The translations under genes and the position numbers were made by a program. Below the pieces are notes generated by a model. That model did no database searches and had not been told where the DNA came from. It saw only the letters and a list, made by a program, of their open reading frames with translations. Below, piece by piece: positions 43,616 to 56,860 of a DNA stretch of 64,000 nucleotides. Source of the stretch: Acanthosepion esculentum (Eukaryota > Mollusca > Cephalopoda > Sepiida > Sepiidae); contig OZ038485.1 in assembly GCA_964036315.1 (NCBI GenBank), forward strand, positions 77,140,960 to 77,204,959, read 5' to 3'. The first letter of the stretch is position 1. Every line of letters begins with the position of its first letter.

Positions 43616-46600
43616 TAAGCAACTTTATTTATTACTATTATACCATCCTCAGAATAAAAATGAAGACAAAATGAGCATTATTAGTCTGTTTATCAGAAAT
43701 TTCATCAAGTAAATATGTTACAAATGTGTTTCTCGAGTAGAAATATTTTATCTCAATGTTTAGCATTTAGGTCACAACTTATTCCAATTTTAATCTATGC
43801 TGAATATAAAAATGGCTTTACATATCAAATTCTCAGCAAATACTTTGTACTTTTTGGTTAGAAATAAATTTAAAAGTCATTCCAATTTTATAAAGTAAAA
43901 TATCTGACATTCAAAGGAATTTCTTTGATCAACATTTTAGTAAAAAGTAGAACACATACACATTCAACAAAAAAAATGTGGAATGTGGAAAAGTAAGTAA
44001 ATATATTAGTTTTTTACCAGGTCTCATATTACAAAAACAAATTTTTGAGAACTTTTAACAACATTGACTTTATTTCTATTCGTTCAATTATTTTTACTGT
44101 GATGTCACAAAATAATAAAATAGGCATTGTTTCAATGATTTACTACTGCTTGCTGCTTTTTTCTGTACTTATTTCTTCTTTGCATATACCAAAGTTGATT
44201 GTTTCAAACAAATGTAATGAACTCAATATCCATGTAAATATTCATTTAAAGGCCAAAGAAAACTCTCTGACACTAATAAATGCAAATTCTTGTTGACAAT
44301 GGTGCAGCTCTATTCTCATTTTAGCTTCCATTTTATTCAAAAGATTTTAGATAAAAAAAAAAATGAAAACAAATTTGAATTTATTCAACTAAAGGTGTGA
44401 CAGAAGGCTGGAACACCTATAGAACTTATTTCTGAAGTAAGCAAACAACTACACTAATTAGGTCCTCATCATCAAACTTGTAAAATTCAAAGTATTGTGC
44501 AATGAATCTTTGATTTCTCTCTTGTTTTCAACAAAGTCCTTGTAGTATGCACCTGCTGACATTCAAACACACAGAATAAGAATCTGATGTACAATCAAAT
44601 ATTTAAATAGTTAATGACAGTCACAATACAAAATATTATAAAATGTAATAAAAAATCTTTACTGAGATAAAGTTGAACGTAAGGAAAAGTGAAACCATAA
44701 ATTTTCTTGTATTTCTTTTGCATAGAAAAATTTGTCGATGCATTTTATGTATAACCTTAAAAATATAAAGGTAGCTGTAAGTATTTAACTACTGCATATA
44801 AAGAATATGAAGCCGGGTCAAAAATGAAGTAATTTATTAAATAACTGTTGAGCAATATAATTATCATCAATATCTGAGAATAGTTAAAATGTTCAATAAT
44901 CATTGTGCAACAACTGATGGTATAGATCAGATTTGCAGCATTAAACCAAGATTAAAATATAACAGTAATGTTTAATTATTTCAGACTTTCAATTATCCTG
45001 ATTTGAAACTAGAATCATTTTTCTGCTACAATTTTGAAACTATTTGAATCATTTAAGTGGTACAACTTTTATAAGGATAACTGACTCCATATCAAGTCTA
45101 CATGTGAGTGCTGAAAATGTATCAGCCAAATCAAGCTATTTCAAACATAATTCTGATGTTTGGTCTTTTATCAGATTTTAGGAATTGTGTTGAACTGAGA
45201 AATTTTCACCTCATATTAAGCCAAATATTTCTTGTAAAATACAAATTCTCAAAGTGAATTTACTTTATATGTCCATTTTCAAGTCTAGAATGGCCATTTT
45301 GACCTTAGGCAACTCTTTAATATCTTATTTTGTGACAAGATATAATCTTCAGAACTGAGTTTAGAACCTCTTGAAAACTATTAATGCTATAAAGTGTTTT
45401 TGTTTTTTAAGTAGTTAGAAGTTATTTTAAATAGTGCTTCATTTGATTATAAGTCATACAATTCCCTTCAAACTATTAACCCCCCCCAAAAAAAAAGAAA
45501 TCATAAAAGTATGTATCATGAATATGAAATAGATAATGAGATTTTTTTTTCTACAAATAATCTATTCTTTTCTTCAATTTCTCTTGTTTTTTTAATTTTA
45601 CTCTGACATTCAGCTGAAAAAACATGATGCATTTCACTTTGTTTATGAAAGAGAGGTTACTATAATGCTGACATGGACAAATCATGATAGACTAGAAAAC
45701 AGTTGTTAGCGCTGTCAAGACAGAATTGTCTGAGAAGACACAAGTCAAGTGGGTCCCAAGGTAAAAGGTGGACTTAAAGAAGAATTTTTAAAAAGTAAAA
45801 AATTTTTTGCACCTACTTTAGTTTACTTTACTTAGAAAATAATACAATGTTTACATCTTCATTATCTTGTTATCTTTTCCAAAGAATTTCTACATACACA
45901 TAGAGACTGAAAAAAGGAAGAGTGAAATGTGTATTGGTTAAGTGTGCTAAGATGTCAAATGCAAATTCAAACATAACATTAGTGCAGATACTCCAAAATA
46001 AACAAATCAAGAAAATATTAGTCTTTTCACTTCAGACATATTAATGAATAGCTATTTTAAACACACACACACAAATATCACAAAAAAAAGAAGATTTGAG
46101 AAAAATTAAAAGAGCAATAAGTGAGAAAAGTGGATTGACCCGCAAGAAAACATCTGAAGACGCTTATGTTGTGAATGTAAACAGAGAGAAATTATGCAGA
46201 ATATTTCTTCACTTACATTTTTCTCTTTTTGATGGTTATTTGGTCATTTTATTATCCTTAGTTAATGTTCTTAAATGAACAAACTACCATCTTTAAGTAA
46301 AAATCAAAAAGGGAACATCTATGTGAAGAAGTACATGAAAACTGATTTCTCAATAGTCATTTTTAATAAAGGGCTACATTAGATGTACTAGAGGTTGGAT
46401 GCTTTGTGGAAATAGTCAACTAACATGACTTAGAAGACAACAGTGGAGAGGTGGAGTAATGTTTTGAATTAATATTGGAGGCAGTTTCTTTCCAAGTCGA
46501 TGATGGTATTAAGATAAATGCAGAAAATGTATTTTAAATTCTTAGACAAGATGTTATATGAATAGTATTAAGTTAAATAGTATATTCATACAAAACAATG

Positions 46601-48439
46601 TTTCTTTGCATTCTTCTAAGCTGACTTTAGCCCAACTTGCCAAAACGTTTTCGAAAACACCAAATTAATCAAATAACTCTCAGTTGTTGATTCAATATAA
46701 AATTTGCGGCCCATCATTAAAAGAAATGTATATGAGAATGAAAATCAAATATGTAAGCAAAGAAGGTATCTGGGAAGCAATAAAAACTGTTGCAAGTAAT
46801 GTTAAAGTCAAAACAATAGAAAAGTTAACAAAATTAATGCGTAAATGATTAATGAAGCTTATAGATTATCAAGAAAATTATACTAACCCATAACATTATT
46901 TATTCATAGATATATGGAATACATATTTATCAAAAATGTTTCTTTAGACTTTATCTTTTTAATTTATTGATAAAGAAATGATTTTGTTGTACTTTGTTTA
47001 ATAAATCTTGGCACCTCCAAATGAACTTATTATCAATAATTTTTAATAAGAATATTATAAACTGAAAGTTACATGGTAAATCGTACATATAAATATAAGT
47101 ATACCCTAATATTTTTACCCATATTGATTAGTTAATACCAATTTAATTGTGAAAATATTGACTTGCATAATAAAATGTTATTGTGTATATGCAACAAATA
47201 ATTAAATGAAAGATCTGAAATTGGGTTTGTTTTCTTAATTGGAACATTTTAAAGCTATATATTTGTTTATATTTAAATTTGTTTCTATAGAACATTAGGG
47301 GAAATATTGCAAATAACATTTACATGACAGGATATAGATTATTAAAAGTTAAAATTGGCCATAAGTATTTATTATTGTTTTTATTCCAAAACAGGTGTGT
47401 GGCAATGAATGCTACCACATCAGGCCCAGATCTTGTATCCATGATCTCTTTTCATCTCATAAGTACAAGTTTTGTATATATGAAGTTCAGTGGACGATCA
47501 CAAGATAGAGAACCATAAGGTCAATGCCTTCTACCTTGGTCCACCAGGCCATTACTTGTCGACTGATGCATAGATAAAAATTCATGCCATGCAAATGTGG
47601 AAAACTACAACAAGCACAAGTGGTTGTTACACTCTGCAGACACAAATGCTTTAATTCTATTGATTATAGAGTTCTACATTTTCATATCATCCAGAGAAAA
47701 AAAATCAATATGGGCTGATGAAGATAATGGGTTTATGAAAACATAACCATGTTCAATGAATTTGAAAATGTTAGATTCAAGGAAAAAAATATTAAGAATA
47801 TTAAAATGATGTAATTTATATGTATATATAATATATATACATAGCTATACACAGTAGACTAGTGATTAACATGCTCATCTTGCAAGTCATTTGTAGTAAG
47901 CTTCTTTTATATTAAATGCTTTATGAATGTAACCTTCTGCCCAAATTGACATGTATTTACATTTACACAGTCACACAAATATATGTATTGAAAAAAATAA
48001 AATGTCCATTTGGTTTATTAACACTTCCATTGCTGCATTGTTATAGCGCTATTGCTGGCTGTACTGACCCACTTTAGGAAGACTAGGAAATTGCTATTTA
48101 TTGGAAATAAATAACTATAAAGATGCTGACAGCAATTTCCCAAGGGCACTGCCATTTTGGTTTCAACTGGATACACTGAGGTACAGACTAAGCTAAACAA
48201 CACCCCCCCCCCAACACATAATAAAAATACATAACAGGTTGTATTATACACTACACATGCTTATGTTGGTTTGGAAATCACACAAAATAACTATGTAGTT
48301 TATAACACAAGTGTACAGTGTCTTGAAGTTTTGTATATAAGTTGACAGTAGGCTATGTAAGTTTTGTAAAGATGTATTAGTATATCCACAGCAGCAGAAA
48401 TGTTGCATAAAGATAAAAACATTATTTTTATTTTCATTA
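43616..48439. other. Long AT-rich interval without recognisable genes
   Basis: Mostly AT-rich sequence. It includes an ACACAC microsatellite near 46060 and a TATATA palindrome at about 47819-47842. A weak SINE-like head lies at 47855-47960 (TAGACTAGTGATTAACATG). The frame at 47324-47518 follows a possible splice acceptor (TTTTTATTCCAAAACAG) but shows no domain. Nothing else is supported. Confidence 0.5.
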
Positions 48440-48445
48440 CTAGCA

Positions 48446-48476
48446 GTAAAGCCCGGCATTGCCTGGGAGTAAACTT
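48446..48476 (-). promoter_or_regulatory. Helitron 3' hairpin terminator
   Basis: CCCAGGCAATGCCGGG on the minus strand forms a GC-rich hairpin, 12 bases upstream of the CTAG end. This is the standard rolling-circle termination signal of Helitrons. Confidence 0.8.
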
Positions 48477-49402
48477 CCTCTGAATGGAAGGTCATAACCG
48501 CCGTACTCATTTTGTACACGCATGTAAGGCTGAAGTTTAGTAGAACTGATGGCCGCCCATGTAAAAACGTAATGTACACAAGTTGTTTGCATTCATCAGC
48601 ACATCGGAAGAAAAAATTGTAAGGCTTAAAGGAAGCAATGGACAGCCATGGTAGCATTAGCCGTTTGCCATTACTAAGACACCTCCAATTAAAAGTTGTC
48701 AAGTTCAATACGAACATGAGCCTTAGGAAGTTTTTGGTCAGTTGTGGCAGATGGCTTTATATTCCAATAGGATGGTTTTATTATCATTACATGAAGCCCT
48801 GTGTCATTTGCCATGTAGTAAAATGCAATAGCGTAAAATGTAGACGCATCTTTTGCCCAAAAGATGGTGCTGCCACTACCTCAAACAGAACCACATAACA
48901 GAAGTATGGAAAGGTGCCTGGGCAAGTACTTGTAAATGGCACAAATTTTTTTGTAGTTTTTAATAGCCAGTTGAGGTGAGCATGAAGCGCATGTAGCGTT
49001 ACCTAAAGCAGCCCTTATGGTGAGGGGAGAAACACACCAACACATATTATAACTCTGCATGCTGCTATTCTTTTATTACCCCACTTCTTTTTGCTGAGGC
49101 CTGAATTGTGTGGACGCACTCGACTTATCTGACAATTAAACGAATCCACCTTCCCACGTATTGGTTTTGTGTTGCAAATGGATATGGTTATGTGGTCGAC
49201 ATGTAAGTGCGAATGCAGCTATGGTGGGGTTTAAGTGATAAGGGAGCATCTGGTGAGCAAGAAAACCTTTAATGAAATGTCTTAGTAATGGCAAATGGAT
49301 ATTACACTGACCTTTAAATAAACCGGGTTCAAAAATGAAGGAACCTACGATGCAGCTGACATAAAGATGTGTACATTGCATTTAAACGTGACCGACCATC
49401 GG

Positions 49403-49605
49403 CTATAGGACTTCTGCATAGGTAATATTTTTAGCTTTGTTTGTTGGAGAGTAAACGTAAATGTTATCCTTACTCCAGACTCGGGAGCAGCCTACGTAAA
49501 GCTGTCCATAGGCGAAACACTGTTCACCTAAATGCAGACCCGCAATGCTGAGTGTCTGTCCTTGCGATTTGGCCATTGTTGTTGAGCTGTGATCGCTGTA
49601 CCCCA
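49403..49605 (-). pseudogene. Helitron helicase C-terminal end
   Basis: Minus strand reads AKSQGQTLSIAGLHLG, then CFAYGQLYVGCSRVWSKDN and ends KNITYAEVL-stop. This is the end of the Pif1-like helicase of Helitrons (the QGQT and GQLYVxxSR blocks). The segment directly abuts the N-terminal repeat array at 49606 and is one frame off from it. Against a full Helitron protein about 1000 or more residues are missing. The remaining piece cannot hydrolyse ATP. Confidence 0.82.
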
Positions 49606-49881
49606 GGGCTTTCTGAAGCTCTGGCAGACACAGTAGATTTGGAATTCCTCAAACAACGATTAGCAGTTTGCACAGGACTTTCTAAAGCTCTGGCAGACGC
49701 AGTAGCGCTGGAATTTCTTAAATGATGAATAGCGGTTTGCTGAGGTTGTTCCGAAACCCTGGAAGATGCTGCAGCCCTAGTATTCCTAAGATGACGCAAA
49801 GTGGTTTGTTCAGGGCTTTCTAAAGCTCTAGAACATGCTGTAGCACTGGCATTCCTTAAATGCTGAAGGATTATCCGTGTT
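49606..49881 (-). repeat. Four exact-period 69-bp repeats coding 23-residue units of Helitron N-terminus
   Basis: Four successive 69-bp units start at 49606, 49675, 49744 and 49813, with a partial fifth from 49882. On the minus strand each codes a 23-residue unit such as ESPEQTTLRHLRNTRAAASS. The period holds exactly, although bases have diverged, so the frame is preserved through the array. This matches the repeated, coiled-coil-like N-terminal region of animal Helitron proteins. Confidence 0.88.
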
Positions 49882-50187
49882 GGGGACTCAAAAGCCCTGT
49901 CCCTAGAAACACTGTGAATTCTGTACTAAACGCTCTTCAGTTGAAAGTCTAGTGCGTCGTGATGACATAACTGATGCTACTGATGCCAGCCTTTCAGTCC
50001 ATTTAGCGGTACTTTCCATGGAGATGCGGGCAGCAGAGCATGAGGCCATCTGAGAAAGGTGCAACAAAGTTTGCTCTGTGGTTTCACTTGCCTTTGCTGC
50101 TCTTGTAGCAGTAGCAGCAGCTGTGCACCATCCAAAAAGTTTTCTTCTCTTAGGCGGCATTTTAATCAATTTTAAAAAGGGAAACAT
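49606..50187 (-). pseudogene. Helitron Rep-helicase N-terminal region, one frameshift
   Basis: Starts MPPKRRKLFGWCTAAATATR at 50187, the conserved basic Helitron start. Irregular repeats follow (KASETTEQTLLHLSQMAS and ESTAKWTERLASVASVM) to a stop at 49903. The repeats then continue in another frame as the regular 23-residue array to 49606. Function of this region in Helitrons is unknown. The neighbour downstream should be the Rep nuclease but is the helicase end. Confidence 0.72.
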
Positions 50188-52107
50188 AATAAAAGGTATG
50201 TAGGCTTTTTGAGTGCAAAAAATATGTGTAGTCTAAACGTAGGCAGGTTAGAAGGATCCCAAAAATGTATGTAACTGTATCAAAAGGGGATTGAAGACAA
50301 AAAAGTGAAGTTTAAAAAATTCAACTAAAGTTAAAATGGTAGTAGGTAATTTGGGAAGTAAATTTGATAAACACGCAAATGGATGTAGTTATAACTAAGA
50401 AGTAAAAAAAACAGTTTGGATACGTAATCAACAACTTGCGGTTTCTGTAAGAAGCGAATGAAGTGAGCCAAGTGCGGGACATTAATCACAGATGTGTGAA
50501 CATGCGTGCGAGTTATGTTATAAAGAGGCGGTTTGCCGGTTGACCTTGAGCGCACATACTAAGGTGACGTACGTACACACATGTACAGGCATGCGTAAGA
50601 GAACTTCCTGCGCATATGATTAGATGGGCCCAAGGTTAAACACTTGCAACTGTGGCGATTGAACAGTTGACGCGATTGGTTAACCTCTAGCTGGGTTCGT
50701 CAAAGCAGTGCACAGTGGCGGATGACGTTTCAAAATAGTATCTGGCAACTTTATTGTATCAGGTTTTTTATTGATAAATATGAAAGCTATGTAGTTCCTT
50801 ATCCCAAAATAGGCAGTGCCTTTTTGATTTACATCATCACCGATGTAGCGCAGTCTCTCAAAGTCAGCCAATCAGAAAATGGGATTTTCAAGCTTCATTT
50901 TCCTTTGAAAATTTTGAGCTGTCAGGAGATATGAGGTAGTTTTATTGATCAAAAGTTGAAAATACAAGCATTTTTACAAACAAAATTTGAAGCAATGTTA
51001 ATTTCGTTTACTGATGGAGGATGAAGTAGCACAAATTTAGATGAAAACATGTGAGAACTTTTTTGGGAAGCAATGTGCAGTAGTAAAATTATAGTGAGTA
51101 GGTGCCTTTTGCTACACGTAAACGGCATGAAAAGACTTAACAGTCCCCCGGTGTCCTCGAATAAAAAAATGCAATCAAATGTGAAAAATTGGACAATTGG
51201 TAGGAGCCAATTCTGTCCATTTGCCTTAAAAGTGGTGGTGTGAAGTGGCATGAAATGTGTTAGTGTTTGCACACTGAATTCAATCCTATGCTTTAGTAGG
51301 CTAAATGGACTACAAACACCTAAAAAGTAGCAGTTTCACCTTGTTTCTACTGATTTTTCCGGTAAAATCTGACATGTAGCTCTGTAAATCCCTTTTAAAA
51401 TGGCCTTGACATTTACTTTACTGTGCAAATGCAGAAAACATGGAAAGTAATGCATGCCTGCATTGAAACATTAAAAGATCCTTTTTAAAAACCATGGTAT
51501 GAGTGTTAAATCCTGAAATAAAAGTAGGCTACCTGAAACCTCTACCCTATTTGGGATGCTTGATGCGCACACGCGTACCACCACCACCCCCATTCACACA
51601 TGATCTCACATGACCCCGGAGCGTAAATGGGCCAATCAGCAGCAAGCATTATGCATCGTTCAAGCCATGCGTGACTAATAACACTAATCCGATTGGTTTT
51701 TGGATTGCAAAGTTTGGCTTCAGAAATCAGAAATTGTGATAACTTTTGCATCCGAAACCAAAATATGGCCATTCTTGTCCTTTCTTATTCCCATATAAGC
51801 ACTTAAATCCGACTTTTTTCTAATTGTGCTACCGCTATTAATTCTGACATGAAAAGTGCCCATATCTGCTTGTGTGCAGTGAACACACATAATTACACAC
51901 GTGTGCGTCTGATCAAAAATGAAAAATCGATAATATTGATTTAAATATTGACTTAAATCAATTTTTGGCACTGTCAAAACCTCTGCAGGACCATTAGCAG
52001 TAACTGTTTCAAATTTGGTTGAAATCGGTTGAAAAATGTAGGAGATCCAATCAAACATATAAACGAACACACACACACACACATTCTGCCTTTTATATAT
52101 GTATAGA
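50188..52107 (-). other. Helitron 5' non-coding region
   Basis: About 1.9 kb between the 5' end and the protein start. Some short frames, none with a domain I recognise. Contains an AC microsatellite at 52067-52083 next to the terminus. It is long for a Helitron leader and could include captured sequence. Confidence 0.5.
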
Positions 52108-54624
52108 TAGATTAACTTTATTGAACAACATATTTAACATTTTTTTATTATCTTCTTCTATATCTCAACCAACTTTGTAATTACATCCCCACAATACATT
52201 TTTATCCATCACAATTGATTATTTAGACTAGTTATATTGTTTGGACTTTGTTTGGAAACCTACTTTTCATGGCCTTATTTCACTACTAAATTAAAAATCA
52301 GTACATTTAAATCTGGTCCATTCAGTGTTTTTCACTTAAGCGAAAGCAATTAACATAAACTGGTGAAAGTAAAACTATTTAAAAATTCTGATTTGATATA
52401 TACATTGTATAATGTTAATAATCCTCAATGTCTTGAGTTGACTGATGATCTTGACAGCAAGACAATTCCAGTATGAAACATTGCAAACCACTTTTGACAC
52501 ATTCACTCATCTACAGTATCTTTTCTATTAACTGCACAATATTTTGACATATGAGTCACATTTTATCTTAAAATTAAAAAAAAAAAGAAAAACATAACAT
52601 GCCAAAAATATTACTTACTAGCCTAGAAGCCACCCTTCTGGCGTACTTTAGGCTAGCTTCAGCAGAGGGCTTTTGGGCCTTTGACCTTTTACCTATGTAG
52701 TAAAAGTTATAAGAATTTTAAAATAATTTTATCTTTATTTGACACCTTAATTCAGCATAAACTTTCTTCGCAAATGATCTCTGTAGTTTAATTTACATTT
52801 ATTTTGCACACAATATTTATTTTATTTTCAAAAATCACCATTCATTATGATCCCTTCAAATAAAGTCACTGTTAAAAGATATTAAGGAACCCAAACTATG
52901 TAATATTTCAACATTATGTGTGCAAGATAAAAAAAAAATCATATGATCAATGTACCGTGCCCCACTTAAGTTTTAATTACAGTCTAATTAGATGCTATCA
53001 ATTGCAATTGCGATGAAAGGCAAAATTAAACCTTTAATAAAGAATTGTTTTTTAAACCTTTCACTCTGTTCAATATTTAAATTTAACTTTAAATGAGTTA
53101 TTTATTTAATTTTTAATCAAGTGTAACTACAGTAGTTACTACCTGTTACCTCAGGTTGTCTATGATTCACCGAAATTGAAAAACAGATGGGCACATGTAC
53201 ACTGCGCTTTATTTACATAGATTTTCTTCCATCTTTAAAGTTAGAATCATTGAATAAAAAATACCAATTTTGATATTTCTTTTAAAAGTACACATTGATA
53301 TGACAGCTGTATCAAACGCAGTCAAAAGCAACCTGCTTTATATATAGTTAACACTCAATGCTCCAAATATAAAGTAATAACAAAAATAGAACAAACTTTT
53401 TAACCAAACAAATATTTGTTATAAATATATGTATTTTCACCTATACCCAACACAAAATCTTTAAAAGTAAAAGGTTATGTTTTTAATGAAATTTTAATTT
53501 AGGATTAATGAGATATTTTATTCAGAATAGGAAATATTTTTAAAACAGGATTCAAAGCTTTTCTAAGATATTTTATTGCACTAACAATACTATATACTGT
53601 GCTTTTATCTAGGCAATGAGGATTTTCTTCATTCATACCTTAGCCTGATACAACGCTGATCACAACTCTTCTTCATTGGCTCTGTATATTCCTGATAAAT
53701 TATTAATATACATAGTTTATCTTATGAAATAAAATTACATAAAAACGTTTATCTAAATGTTTAATTATCCCAGATAAATATCTTTATATATGTTTTTACA
53801 CATCTAAACAGGTAATCGGTATCAACATGAGCTGAAACCTTTATATTATGGGCGTGGTAGTTCTTCAACTTTGGTGTTTGGGTGGATGCAATTGAACCTT
53901 GAATCACTATTCGATCATTGCTTGTAGTGGTTATAAATAGGCTCACTAGTAGATCATGTACACTTTCATTTTATCAACACTTTTTATGACATAAAATGCA
54001 TCCACAGCTATATGCAAATGCATGCATGGAACATTTCAAAAAATCTTAGATGTATTGCAAAAAAAAGGTGGTGTAAAATACATCAAATAGAAAAGTATAT
54101 AATTTTCAGTGCTTAAAAAATACAAATATATTGAGAGCTTTTTCACTTTATTATGCGACTATATCACATGAATTGTACAGTTCAAGGAAACCAAGTATAA
54201 GAAATGACCTTGAGACTATTGTGAACCAAGTTCCAGTTCCAGTAAAATATAAAATGATAATTTATGTAAGAATTTTTGAAATGAAGAATTATTATTCTTA
54301 TTTGCTTTTCTATTTGAACTTGTATGATCACCATAGTTGTTATAATCATGTTTCATCTGTTGCATCGTCTGGCTTTTTTCAGGTATCTGTCATCATACTT
54401 AGTAACCTTCTTGGAATTTTGAACTGAAACTTGTATTCCTTCCACAAAACCAGAATGTGACATTTTACTACAACCAAACTCAGGGACAAAACTAACAACT
54501 AGCAATGTTGAAAAGTCTAATTTAGTTCAGTAGAAGAAACAAACAAGTAACACAAAAATTAATATCAAATACCAACTAAGCATGGAATGAAGAATAAAAA
54601 AATCCTACCCAAATGATGATTTTC
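52108..54624. other. AT-rich interval without recognisable genes
   Basis: AT-rich; one small perfect inverted repeat CTAGCCTA ... TAGGCTAG (52618-52625 and 52649-52656) with an inner GCCA/TGGC stem. No genes supported. Confidence 0.5.
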
Positions 54625-54810
54625 TAAGCATAACTCTGTTGTAATTGGTCTAGCACGACAAGCTTGCTAACCATCACACCACGTCAAAGTGCTCAAGGAT
54701 TTCCTAAATGTAGCTTAGATGTCATACAAGGTTGAAAGTATGGGGTACCCAGTGAGGATCAAACTCACTATTCATTTGTAATTGATCTAGCCATGTCGAA
54801 GTGCCCATAA
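54625..54810 (-). mobile_element. tRNA-derived SINE, head-to-tail dimer
   Basis: On the minus strand one unit carries the B box in GTGAGTTTGATCCTC and the body (CATCTAAGCTACATTTAG). Directly after it a second unit starts with CACTTTGACGTGGTGTGATG (A box) and TTAGCAAGCTTGTCGTG. Same family as 14446-14600. The first unit lacks its start and the second its tail. Confidence 0.68.
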
Positions 54811-56139
54811 GTCTATCTTCATGGATTGAATAAAGTGTTAAGTTTATAATTCCAAGAAAGTTACTGAGTTGTGATGAGATACCCAAAGAAGACTAGAGGG
54901 TGATTATAACACCCATATAGACATATCAATCTGAATAGTAGGTTATATAAGTCAGGTAAAATAATATCATATAATAATTGTGCTTGTCCCTCTCTTCATT
55001 ATTTTGCACAACCATTACACCCTGCCAATACATCATACATAACGGACTATTCCATTTTGACCACATGGAAATACAAATGACTTATCAGAGACACTACTTG
55101 GTTTCAGTGAATAAAGAAAGATACAAGTGTTTAACATCTCCTGTTAATTCCTCATAAATAATGGACTATTCTGTTTTGATAGTGTGAGAAAACAAAAGAC
55201 ATATTAAAGATGCTTTTAGTTTCAGTGAGAAAATGAAAGAAAGAAGGGAAGATAGAAGTGCTTAACGTCTGTTTCAGTTAAATGGAAAAAGTTGTCAATT
55301 TAAAATTTTTTCATTTGTACCTCCTTACTTCTTAAAATAATGACCAGCATTCATATTTATGAATGCTATTGCAATATTTTGTTAAAGTTGTTAAGCTCGA
55401 GTATTTAACACTGTGATGGAGGAATTTCTATGAATATTTTATTATTGTAAAACTCACTGTGAGCTTATGCAATAATTAACTGAAGAATAAAGATTTATCA
55501 GAAATTTAAAATGGGAAAAACTATGAAATTTTCACAGGTATACATAAAACCTGGATTTGTAAACCTACTTCAATATCAGTCTAATGCTCTTCTTAATATA
55601 AAAAAAGCAAGAGAAATTAAAATTAAGTTTATATCTTATATTTCATCTTTTTATTCAAAGAAATTTTTTTGAATCATTCTACTCCAAATAAGGCAATAAA
55701 GCCTATGAAGTAAGGGGTTATTGAGTGAAAGAATCTGAGAAAAAATATTATTAAGGACAGTGGACAATAAAAGAACATGCATTAAGGTGACAAATGACGA
55801 TGATTGACATTGGATTTAAATTTTGGAAGATCAAGGTTGATTAGAAAGCAAGAAATCAGAAGAGAGAAGTGCAAGAGAAGAAACTGTTAACATAGAACTT
55901 ACAGTTACATCTAGCAATTTTAACTGTAAAATGATAAGACCTAGCTGTTAATCTAGTAGTACACTTTAGATTTTACCATGAAAATATAGAAAAGGCACAG
56001 GGAAGCTACTTTACAGTAATGGGAAACTGAATGAAGCTGAGATGAAATCTCTAAATATCTCTAAAGAAGCATCAAACAGCAATATTCAATGCATGGACAA
56101 ATGGTAGATTTATAAGGCAAGAATATGTGTCTAGAATAA
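54811..56139. other. AT-rich interval without recognisable genes
   Basis: Contains two diverged similar stretches near 55060-55110 and 55155-55210 (GGACTATTC(C/T)(A/G)TTTTGA ... ACTTATCAGAGAC/ACATATTAAAGAT), an approximately 130-bp spaced direct repeat. Nothing coding. Confidence 0.45.
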
Positions 56140-56860
56140 TAGAGTGAACTAACAGTTGCTAGCAGCAATTGATTCAATATAATCTTTCCACTTCATGTCA
56201 GCAGAAAACGTTAGCTCAAGAAGACACAATGAGACTCTCCTGGAGGTTAGCATCAGCCATGCTGATAGAAAGCAAAGAAGCTTAAAAGAGAGAAGTTTTG
56301 TTTTGGAGGTGTTAAAATTAACAGGTCATTTCTTACCCCAGTTAACAACAGATTGAAGGTCATTTTTTAGATCAGCTGCCAATTTAACCTTTTTGAACTG
56401 ATGAGACTTACTATTTAGACAGCAGTAAATAGATGTGTCATCAATATAGATAAGTTGAGAACTGATGACATTGGTAAGGTTGTTGATGAAAATTAGGAAC
56501 AAAGAAGGCCCAATGACAGAGTCTTGGGAGACACCCACATTAATGTAAAAAGATCTAGACGAATCACCATTCAAGACAACTTTCATTTCATGATTTAATA
56601 AGAAAGATTGAATTAAAGCAAAAATTTCAGAAATATAACATTTCAACTTGTGAAGAAGAGCAGTATCAAACACCTTTGAGATATTTAAAGCAACAGCCCA
56701 ATTCTTATCTAAAAACTCTTATTATTGTGAGACACTTAACCAATTCAGAGTTGATTAGGGCATCTAGAATTTTGCCGAAAGAGGTAGAAATCTAATAGGT
56801 TGATAGTTATACAAACAGTTAACAAAATAGATTTGAGAATTTAATGGAAAAGGAAATATC
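56140..56860 (-). mobile_element. LINE family A-like copy 3 (reverse transcriptase fragment)
   Basis: Minus-strand RT fragment. The best open part (56673-56326) contains VFDTALLHKLKCYISEIFAL, LNHEMKVVLNGDSSRSFYIN, VSQDSVIGPSLFLIFINN and the catalytic box YIDDTSIYCCLNSK, then LKNDLQSVVNWGKK. Just downstream FNTSKTKLLSF continues in a shifted frame. Upstream, about 56860-56700, YQPIRFLPL...VALNISK is recognisable. It is truncated on both sides. Closely related to the two other family A relics but probably a separate subfamily. Confidence 0.78.
56326..56673 (-). pseudogene. LINE reverse transcriptase palm fragment
   Basis: A 115-residue open stretch of the RT palm. Visible are the VSQDSVIGPSLFL block (normally GVPQGSVLGP; the Pro and Gly are changed) and the YIDD catalytic box with both Asp residues kept. 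No start codon of its own; it is a fragment. Confidence 0.75.

Larger units (their letters stand above)
48440..52107 (-). mobile_element. Helitron with internal deletion (3668 bp)
   Basis: On the minus strand it begins TCTATACATATATAAAAGG at 52107, with the GTGTGTG run and a GATTTCAACCAAATTTG block typical of animal Helitron 5' ends. It ends with a CCCAGGCAATGCCGGG hairpin followed by TTTACTGCTAG at 48440. The flanking bases are A (5') and T (3'), with no duplication, as expected for Helitrons. Inside are the N-terminal part of the Rep-helicase gene and the last about 60 residues of the helicase. Everything between, including the HUH Rep domain and most helicase motifs, has been removed. Confidence 0.88.

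Noticed and set aside
47324..47518. Possible exon after a TTTTTATTCCAAAACAG acceptor, with several Cys residues
   Set aside because: Too short, no donor, no recognisable domain, and a stop soon after.
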